A stretch of 64,000 nt of DNA from Marinifilaceae bacterium (GTDB lineage Bacteria; Bacteroidota; Bacteroidia; Bacteroidales; Marinifilaceae), in contig JAFGYE010000114.1 of NCBI GenBank assembly GCA_016936255.1, positions 1 through 64,000 of the forward strand, written 5' to 3'. Position 1 is the first letter of the stretch. Every line of letters starts with the position of its first letter. Below the pieces are notes generated by a model. It was given only the letters and a program-made list of their open reading frames with translations, ran no database searches and was not told the origin of the DNA. Positions 58,209 to 64,000 of the stretch are shown piece after piece. The translations under genes and the position numbers were made by a program.

Positions 58209-59867
58209 ATGAACACCATTGAAATTAGCATGATTGAAGATTTAAAAAAATCGTTAAAACTGCATTCCAACATTCAGGAAAATCTACCAAGAGAAGTTCT
58301 TATATCTTTAGCAGTAGATAACAAAGAGGCCGTTTTAACCAGAAATGGTGCATTGGCCACTTGGACTCCTTCGAATTCGACCGGAAGAAGTCCTAAGGAT
58401 ACTTACATTGTAAGAAATCCGGAAAGTGAGTTAAATATAGACTGGTCTTCGCCTAATAATATCGGCATGAATCCGCAAACGTTTGCGTTGATTTTTGAAG
58501 ATGCCTTAAAAGTAATAGGTAAGAAGAAAACTATATTTACAACAGACAGAATAATTGGTGCAGATTCTAAATATGCACTGCGTGTAAAAACAATTTGCGA
58601 TAAAGCACTAAGTCAGGTTTTTATTGACAATATGTTTAGACCAACTCCTGATGACATCAACCAATCAATTTTTGCTGATGAGCAATTCTTTTTGATTGCT
58701 CTGCCAAAAGACAAATTGGATAAAGATCGCTACAAAGGTTTGGTTCGTAACCAACCAAATGGAGAAACTTCCGACATCTGTGTAGTAGTGGACTTTGATA
58801 AGAAGATTGGCATTGTTTATGGTTCCTCTTATATGGGAAGTATGAAAAAGTTAATGTTTACAGTAATGAATTACTATCTTCCTTTTAAAGGAGTATTGCC
58901 TCTACATTGTTCAGCTAACGAAGGGGTAAATGGTGATTCAGCCCTATTATTAGGACTTTCAGGAACAGGAAAAACAACCTTATCTGCCGATCCGGAAAGA
59001 GCCTTACTAGGAGATGATGAGCATGGCTGGAGTGATGAAGGTATTTTCAATTTTGAAAATGGCTGTTATGCAAAAATGATCGATATCAAACCAGAAAATG
59101 AGCCTGAAATTTATGAAGCTGTAATGCATGAGGCTGATTACACTAAACATGGTGCAATCATTGAGAATGCAATGATTTACCCTGATGGAGAGATCGATTT
59201 TTTCGATGATAGATTCACTCCTAATTCAAGAGCAAGTTATCCTCTTTCATTCCTTAATAATATAAAGGAAAGCTCGAAAGCCGGCCATCCCAATACAATC
59301 TTGTTTTTAACTGCAGATGCGTATGGAGTAATTCCACCAATATCAAAACTAAGCAAGGAACAGGCAATGTTATGGTTCTTAATGGGATACACTTCAAAAC
59401 TAGCAGGTACTGAAACGGGAGTTACAGAACCTCAGGCAACCTTCTCGAGATTTTTTGGTCAGCCATTCATGCCGTGTAATCCTAACATTTATGCCGAAAT
59501 GCTTGGCGACAAGATGGATAAACACAATACCAACGTATTCCTGATTAATACAGGTTGGAGCGGAGGTTCATACGGCACCGGATCGAGGATAAAGCTAAAG
59601 TACACCAGAGCAATGGTTGATGCGGCTTTAAAAGGCAAATTAGATAAAGTAGACTTTATTGAGAATAAATTATTTCACTTAAACATTCCAACGGCTTGTG
59701 AAAATGTACCAAGCGAAATTCTTAACCCAATTAACACTTGGGAAAACAAAGACGAATATCAAAAAACAGCCGAAAATTTAGCAAATAAATTTTCTGCCAG
59801 TTTCGATAAATCATATGGTAACCAAGATCTGGATCCAGGAATTATTTCTCAATGTCCGGGAAAATAA
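58209..59867 (+). CDS. pckA: Phosphoenolpyruvate carboxykinase (ATP)
   Basis: This 552-aa enzyme interconverts oxaloacetate and phosphoenolpyruvate with ATP/ADP. In anaerobic Bacteroidota it often runs in the CO2-fixing direction toward succinate. The key sites are RSPKDTYIV (oxaloacetate Arg), LPLHCSANEGVNGDSALLLGLSGTGKTTLSADP (seen as LGLSGTGKTTLSADP, the kinase-1 loop), LLGDDEHGWSDEGIFNFENGCYAK (seen as DDEHGWSDEGIFNFE) and the TGSRIKLKYTRAM adenine region. ATG at 58209 or 58230 could be used. Single gene. Confidence 0.96.
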   Translation: MNTIEISMIEDLKKSLKLHSNIQENLPREVLISLAVDNKEAVLTRNGALATWTPSNSTGRSPKDTYIVRNPESELNIDWSSPNNIGMNPQTFALIFEDALKVIGKKKTIFTTDRIIGADSKYALRVKTICDKALSQVFIDNMFRPTPDDINQSIFADEQFFLIALPKDKLDKDRYKGLVRNQPNGETSDICVVVDFDKKIGIVYGSSYMGSMKKLMFTVMNYYLPFKGVLPLHCSANEGVNGDSALLLGLSGTGKTTLSADPERALLGDDEHGWSDEGIFNFENGCYAKMIDIKPENEPEIYEAVMHEADYTKHGAIIENAMIYPDGEIDFFDDRFTPNSRASYPLSFLNNIKESSKAGHPNTILFLTADAYGVIPPISKLSKEQAMLWFLMGYTSKLAGTETGVTEPQATFSRFFGQPFMPCNPNIYAEMLGDKMDKHNTNVFLINTGWSGGSYGTGSRIKLKYTRAMVDAALKGKLDKVDFIENKLFHLNIPTACENVPSEILNPINTWENKDEYQKTAENLANKFSASFDKSYGNQDLDPGIISQCPGK

Positions 59868-59875
59868 CTAAACTT

Positions 59876-59903
59876 AAAAAGAGCCTCAAATGAGGCTCTT
59901 TTT
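59876..59903. terminator. Bidirectional terminator between pckA and the NRDE gene
   Basis: AAAAAGAGCCTC (59876-59887) and GAGGCTCTTTTT (59892-59903) pair over a 4-base loop. It overlaps the last codons of the minus-strand gene that ends at 59886. Confidence 0.85.
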
Positions 59904-60614
59904 GCTAAAACAAACATATCGGGATTTATTCTTTTTTAAGTCATGGTGATGCATCGAAACAATCTTGTTCTCTCGCCGGATTTGTGTTATGCTAAGAGTT
60001 TTCACTTTCTCATTCCGATTCATCACTAATCCGTTAAAAGTATCATCTTTACCTGTTGTTTTATGAAAACTGAGTATTTCTTCACTTGAAAAATTATTAC
60101 ACTTGCCAAGCCAATTATCAAACCAGTGTTGACGCATTTCCCGAGCTTCTTTATTATACAAAGTAGAGGATGACCAAATGTTAGGCTTTGAGGAATTCAG
60201 CCTCCGATAGTGAAATGTTTCTCCATCCCAACGTATCTCTTCCAAACTTCGTGAGTCTTTATATTTTAAAACAAGTAAAGTGAATGGTTCCATCCCACTA
60301 AAATCGTAATATTTAAGAAAATCAATGGTTGATGCAAATTCTAAAAATTCGAGAACCATAACACCCCTACTCTTTTTATAAGGAGGTTTATATATGTGTT
60401 TTTCAAAGGCTCCATTCAACAAACAAAGCGCGAAATCATTTTCATGACACATCATCCAAGTTCCTTTAGCAGTTTTTTCTTTTGGATAAAGTACAAATGA
60501 CTCTCCAATAAGATATTCTTTAGGAAATTCGGCTTCTCTTTTTGGATTTTCATCTCTATTTGTAGTGAAGAAAAAATCATCCGGGCCAATAGGTATGTAG
60601 GTTAATGTGCACAT
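59886..60614 (-). CDS. NRDE (TANGO2-like) family protein
   Basis: This 242-aa protein begins MCTLTYIPIGPDDFFFTTNRDEN with the conserved Cys2 and NRDE motif that define the family. Further landmarks are YPKEKTAKGTWMM and LLNGAFEKH. The family's N-terminal Cys suggests an Ntn-hydrolase fold, but activity is unsettled; eukaryotic TANGO2 is linked to acyl-CoA or heme handling. Its start overlaps the end of the DinB-like gene by 13 bases. Confidence 0.88.
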   Translation of the reverse strand: MCTLTYIPIGPDDFFFTTNRDENPKREAEFPKEYLIGESFVLYPKEKTAKGTWMMCHENDFALCLLNGAFEKHIYKPPYKKSRGVMVLEFLEFASTIDFLKYYDFSGMEPFTLLVLKYKDSRSLEEIRWDGETFHYRRLNSSKPNIWSSSTLYNKEAREMRQHWFDNWLGKCNNFSSEEILSFHKTTGKDDTFNGLVMNRNEKVKTLSITQIRRENKIVSMHHHDLKKNKSRYVCFSKKSLI

Positions 60615-61117
60615 AGATCATCTCTAAATCTGATGGTAGAATAAGCTACTCCAAAGTGCTTGTCCAATTCAATATCAGGAAATTCCTGTTTTATCGCAAT
60701 TCGAATAATTGCCATGTGATGAATGGCATGTTCAATATTGTAGACCAATTCTCTTTGCAAACTGGTATCGATATCAAAACCTTCATTTGCAACCTTGTCG
60801 TAACTTACATTCAATTTAAGAATCAAATTTTCATCAATATCATTCAACCAATTCAGGACATCTTTAAATCTTTTTACAGCCACTTTTTTTTCTGTTTCAG
60901 TTCTACTGCAATGCTCTCTATTATCGTAACACAGAACAGAATCTGCGTTGCAACTATCCTTTAAAATATCGTAAAACTCTGCAATATGACGAATGTGTTT
61001 TCCTATCGAATTATTCATCAAAAGATGCAACGAAGCAGAATACTGTTTTGTAGAAAGTTTCTCACAAAGGTCAATTAGCTGATTGATTATGATTTTAGAG
61101 ACAGAGACTGTTTGCAT
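60602..61117 (-). CDS. DinB-like four-helix protein
   Basis: This 171-aa protein is of the DinB/YfiT type. Conserved His positions that would bind a metal are seen in IGKHIRHIAEFYDIL and NIEHAIHHMAIIRIAI. The rest is helical with a Lys/Glu-rich middle. DinB proteins are thiol transferases or of unknown role. The next gene, encoding the NRDE protein, overlaps its end, so the two are one unit. Confidence 0.8.
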   Translation of the reverse strand: MQTVSVSKIIINQLIDLCEKLSTKQYSASLHLLMNNSIGKHIRHIAEFYDILKDSCNADSVLCYDNREHCSRTETEKKVAVKRFKDVLNWLNDIDENLILKLNVSYDKVANEGFDIDTSLQRELVYNIEHAIHHMAIIRIAIKQEFPDIELDKHFGVAYSTIRFRDDLCAH

Positions 61118-61333
61118 AAAAATGAATTTCTGTAAATTATTGGATACTATGGAAAGATATCAAAATATGAAAATAATTCATAGAAAACAGTTTTATAAAT
61201 GAATCGATGTCGGATGAATTGCATAAATCTGTATTTTCAGTCTTAAATAAATGCTTTATCTACCCAATTAATTATCAATATTCTTAAGAGCATTAATTAG
61301 AACAAACTCTCACAAAAAAAAGATTTGCTGCGG

Positions 61334-62374
61334 ATGAAAATAAAACTACCCTTTTTCCTGTCAAAATGGTTTCATTTTGAATTCTGGCCTTTCTGGATGT
61401 TTTACTTTCCAGTATACGGATATGGAATTTATTTAGCAATAAAAGCTCATTCGTTTTCCTACTTCACAGCCGCCAACCCAAGCATGAAATTCGGGGGTGC
61501 TTTCGGAATGGATAAAATAAAAATGCTCAATTTTATTGACCCTAAATACATCCCCAAAGGGTTTCTTTCGATAAAGGGTGAAATTACAGAGACTGTTTAT
61601 GCGAGAATGATTGAACATGAATTTGATTTCCCAGTTGTTTGCAAACCTAATGTTGGAGAAAGAGGTATTGGTGTTGAAAAGATTGATAACAAACAAGATT
61701 TAAACCTGTTTTTACAAACTCAAAATGAGGATATTCTTGTTCAGGAATTTATTGACTTTCCGATTGAATTGGGTGTTTTTTATCATCGGTTCCCGATCTC
61801 TTCAAAAGATGGAATCACTTCAATAGTAAGAAAAGAATTCTTAAAAATCACAGGAAATGGAAAATCCAGATTTAGTGAATTACTAACTGAAAACGTTCGG
61901 GCTAAAAGCAGAATTTCCTATTTAAAAAAGAAATATCATTCGAAATGGAATCAAATTATTCCATCGGGTATTACCTACAAACTGGAGCCTATTGGAAATC
62001 ATAACCGAGGCACAAAATTTCTGGATGGAAATCATTTAGTTAATGACCGGCTGATTAACGTTTTTCGTGAAATTGCTCAGCCTCTTGATGGTTATTACTA
62101 TGGTCGGTTTGATTTGAAAGTAAACAGCCTGGAAGATCTTTACAATGGTAATAATATCAAGATAATTGAATTAAATGGGACAAACTCGGAACCTGCTCAT
62201 ATTTATGATCCTGATTATTCTCTTTTTAAGGCCTATCAGGAAATTATTAAACACATGAAATTGGTATTTGAGATTAGTCAGGAAAACAGAAAGCTTGGAG
62301 TGCAACCCGAACCATTTAAAGATGTATTGAAAGGATTATATAATCATTTATTTCCAAGTAAAACAAAAAAATAA
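61334..62374 (+). CDS. ATP-grasp domain protein (D-Ala-D-Ala ligase-like)
   Basis: This 346-aa protein has a hydrophobic aromatic N-terminus (about residues 8-40, FHFEFWPFWMFYFPVYGYGIYL, seen as FWPFWMFYFPVYGYGIYLAI) that may contact the membrane. An ATP-grasp region follows: FPVVCKPNVGERGIGVEKI, ILVQEFIDFPIELGVFY and a later YGRFDLKV and IKIIELNGTNSEPAHIYDP, where Asp, Glu and Asn are the usual Mg-ATP ligands. The substrate pair is unknown. ATG at 61334 is used; the frame upstream opens only with a TTG. Confidence 0.78.
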   Translation: MKIKLPFFLSKWFHFEFWPFWMFYFPVYGYGIYLAIKAHSFSYFTAANPSMKFGGAFGMDKIKMLNFIDPKYIPKGFLSIKGEITETVYARMIEHEFDFPVVCKPNVGERGIGVEKIDNKQDLNLFLQTQNEDILVQEFIDFPIELGVFYHRFPISSKDGITSIVRKEFLKITGNGKSRFSELLTENVRAKSRISYLKKKYHSKWNQIIPSGITYKLEPIGNHNRGTKFLDGNHLVNDRLINVFREIAQPLDGYYYGRFDLKVNSLEDLYNGNNIKIIELNGTNSEPAHIYDPDYSLFKAYQEIIKHMKLVFEISQENRKLGVQPEPFKDVLKGLYNHLFPSKTKK

Positions 62375-62405
62375 ATTCTCTTTTTGAACCCATATTAGAA
62401 CATTA

Positions 62406-62442
62406 AAAAAAAGAGGTTTCCGTGAAAGAAAACCTCTTTTTA
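62406..62442. terminator. Bidirectional terminator between the ATP-grasp and FadL-type genes
   Basis: AAAAAGAGGTTT (62408-62419) pairs with AAACCTCTTTTT (62430-62441), loop of 10; convergent stops lie on both sides. Confidence 0.85.
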
Positions 62443-62457
62443 CTTCAGTATGTAGTA

Positions 62458-63783
62458 TTAAAAAGTAAATGCAATCTCTACTTCGAATTGGTTCATTTCC
62501 AATTCAATTGTTTGATTAGGAATCATATTCCCTTGCATCGCTTGAGCAGCATCAAAATCCATAGGATTGAATCCTTTTACACTTGCAGGCAATGCATAAA
62601 CCAATGCCAAGTGAAGTGCTTTTCCTGAATCACCCAGAGTCTTTGAACAACCCAAAGTAATATGATCTTCGATAATTCCCGGAGCTAAAATATTGAACAT
62701 TACTTCCGTTTCAGGAACTGGTTGATCACAATGAGAATAACCTCCTCTTAAAGTCCATCCTTCAATGCCAGCATATTCTACACCAAATTTCCAAACATTT
62801 ATGTCTTGCCAACCAAAACCTGAACCTTTATCTGTTCCTAAAGGAGAGAATGCAGGATCCATTGGAGTGCGCATTTTATTTGAAACAGAAGCTACATCTG
62901 TATAATTGATCGCTTTATAGTCAATCATTACAGCCCAATCTTCGTTGATTTCATAAGCCAAACCAACAGTCCATGTAGATGGAATGTTAAAATCCCCCTG
63001 CTCTGCAAAAAGACCGGCATAATCATCAAATTCGCTCATGTACAACATGGTTTGGTAACTAGCTCCAAGGTGTAATCCTTTAGCCAACTCCCCAAGATAT
63101 CCGAACTTCACACCGTAACCAAATGCATTGTCATGCCCATTATCAGACAATTTTGTAGGATTGCTTGACATTTGTCCAAAAGCAGCAATACCTTTTGCTT
63201 CAAAATATTGGTAAGCCAATAAAGCGGTAATACCAAAACTATGCTTTTCTGCTATTTTTCTAGAGTACGTTAAACCTAAAAACATTTGCCCCAAATCTAC
63301 TCCTGTTTTACCATTACTACCAAAAGTTCCCATTTTACTACCATCAGGCATGGTTGTTGGTGCGTAGTTAGTGTTCATTCCACCATTTCCAAATAATGTA
63401 GCAGAGAAACTACTTTTCTCATTGATCATCCAATTGGCTCCCATACTGGGCATCAAAAATAATTTAGAATCACTTTCAACATTTCCTGGCAGTAAACCAA
63501 AAGTATTATCCATTCCAGAAGGATTTCCTGTAACTGTGTATTCACGATTTGGATTAAAAAAACCAACACCAACCTGATATTGTGTTCCCAAGAATACATG
63601 ACCAGCAGGATTACCACTAATTAAAGAATTTTGATACCATGCAATACCTGCACCAGCTAAACCTTTATTTTGAGCGCCGTAGCCAACGCCAAAATAACCA
63701 TCTGTTGCTTTAACAGGTTGAGTCGAAAAGATTCCAGCCATCACAATTAAAGCCGAAAAAATAATCTTAATACTATTTTTCAT
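62458..63783 (-). CDS. OmpP1/FadL/TodX family outer membrane transporter
   Basis: This 441-aa outer-membrane channel transports long-chain fatty acids or other hydrophobic compounds. Signal peptide about 1-26 (ending VKA) is followed by DGYFGVGYGAQNKGLAGAGIAWYQNSL, seen as GYGAQNKGLAGAGIAWYQN, which is the N-terminal hatch typical of FadL. The barrel follows with repeated aromatic strands, and the end is EIAFTF with terminal Phe. ATG at 63783 is preferred; an upstream ATG at 63852 would add 23 non-signal residues. The region ahead contains ATATATG/CATATAT (63851-63857, 63866-63872). Confidence 0.9.
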   Translation of the reverse strand: MKNSIKIIFSALIVMAGIFSTQPVKATDGYFGVGYGAQNKGLAGAGIAWYQNSLISGNPAGHVFLGTQYQVGVGFFNPNREYTVTGNPSGMDNTFGLLPGNVESDSKLFLMPSMGANWMINEKSSFSATLFGNGGMNTNYAPTTMPDGSKMGTFGSNGKTGVDLGQMFLGLTYSRKIAEKHSFGITALLAYQYFEAKGIAAFGQMSSNPTKLSDNGHDNAFGYGVKFGYLGELAKGLHLGASYQTMLYMSEFDDYAGLFAEQGDFNIPSTWTVGLAYEINEDWAVMIDYKAINYTDVASVSNKMRTPMDPAFSPLGTDKGSGFGWQDINVWKFGVEYAGIEGWTLRGGYSHCDQPVPETEVMFNILAPGIIEDHITLGCSKTLGDSGKALHLALVYALPASVKGFNPMDFDAAQAMQGNMIPNQTIELEMNQFEVEIAFTF

Positions 63784-64000
63784 TTTCTGTTTTTTATTTA
63801 GTTTGATATAATTAGGATTCCAGAACAAAATACAAACTCTATATTCATCCATATATGTTTTATATCATATATCTATATATCGAGCCTGACACATCTTAAA
63901 CTATCTAAATATTAGCAGTTTGCAAAGTTGTTTTTTTTTATCAACCTATTATTTTAACTGAATGTAAATAAGCAACATACAAACGTATTCACAAATCAAA
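63784..64000. other. Upstream region of the FadL-type gene, window edge
   Basis: This AT-rich sequence contains the inverted pair ATATATG-TTTTATAT-CATATAT (63851-63872) and TA repeats to 63885. No gene is visible; the minus strand near 63828-63836 reads TAGAGTTTG, which is one base long in the spacer of a -7 element. The neighbouring gene lies outside. Confidence 0.4.

Noticed and set aside
63851-63885. AT-rich inverted repeats as an operator of the FadL gene
   Set aside because: TA-repeat sequence gives such pairs by chance; kept only as a note.

Overview
The window reads as chromosomal core sequence of an AT-rich member of the Bacteroidota, probably a Marinilabiliales/Marinifilaceae-type marine anaerobe (inference). 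The evidence is the gene content: a long NusB, the nusB-DUF1573-yajC-ybbR-coaE order, a PUR/DUF3276 protein, DUF5606, fused FeoAB with a Cys-rich partner, a FadL/OmpP1 channel, and a carboxypeptidase-regulatory-like surface protein. Promoters of the form TTG-N19..21-TAnnTTTG can be read in front of several genes, there are few Shine-Dalgarno sites, and terminators are compact hairpins with U-runs. No phage, insertion sequence or CRISPR array is visible.

Layout. 1-101: 3' part of tRNA-Arg(ACG) and a terminator. 229-3982: KDG kinase, a 1.2-kb eroded spacer and an acyl-CoA dehydrogenase. 4065-4971: a small patch of orphan ORFs and a decayed LytTR tail. 5188-11824: LytS/LytTR two-component pair followed (in gene order) by a MacB-type ABC permease, ATPase, periplasmic adaptor and TolC-like channel, a tripartite efflux operon. 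12070-14000: agmatine to putrescine genes aguB-aguA. 14231-16317: ECF sigma factor overlapping a one-TM protein with a C-terminal outer-membrane barrel. 16543-17256: lipoprotein.

17366-24893: glycerol region with a porin, glpF, glpK, glpD, a 48-aa ORF, a second and divergent glpK, and a PadR regulator, separated by several inverted repeats. 24969-28118: DUF748 protein and MscS channel, then a decayed OmpA tail. 28492-32216: DEAD-box helicase, small membrane protein, methyltransferase and coiled-coil lipoprotein. 32535-34835: surface protein, GNAT and DUF5606. 34928-39391: TerB-DnaJ protein and the coaE/ybbR/yajC/DUF1573/nusB block. 39677-43135: PUR protein and iron uptake (feoAB plus partner). 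43248-45294: catabolic ornithine carbamoyltransferase and carbamate kinase.

45855-49755: lipoprotein, FtsK and a LolA-like carrier. 49760-51838: TPR histidine kinase. 52156-54672: DUF4105 protein, acyl-ACP thioesterase and a HupE-like protein. 54723-59867: pyruvate kinase, aroQ, xerD and PEP carboxykinase. 59886-62374: NRDE protein, DinB-like protein and an ATP-grasp protein. 62458-63783: FadL-type transporter.

How it fits together. Carbon metabolism converges on the lower glycolytic node: KDG kinase, glycerol import, phosphorylation and oxidation, pyruvate kinase and PEP carboxykinase. Nitrogen and arginine catabolism is represented by aguAB and arcBC. I found no clear undescribed multi-gene system. 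The points that most deserve a second look are the divergent second glycerol kinase under a PadR repressor with candidate shared operator half-sites, the structured element between glpD and glpK, the sigma/trans-envelope barrel pair, and two genes whose promoters predict leaderless or nearly leaderless mRNAs.
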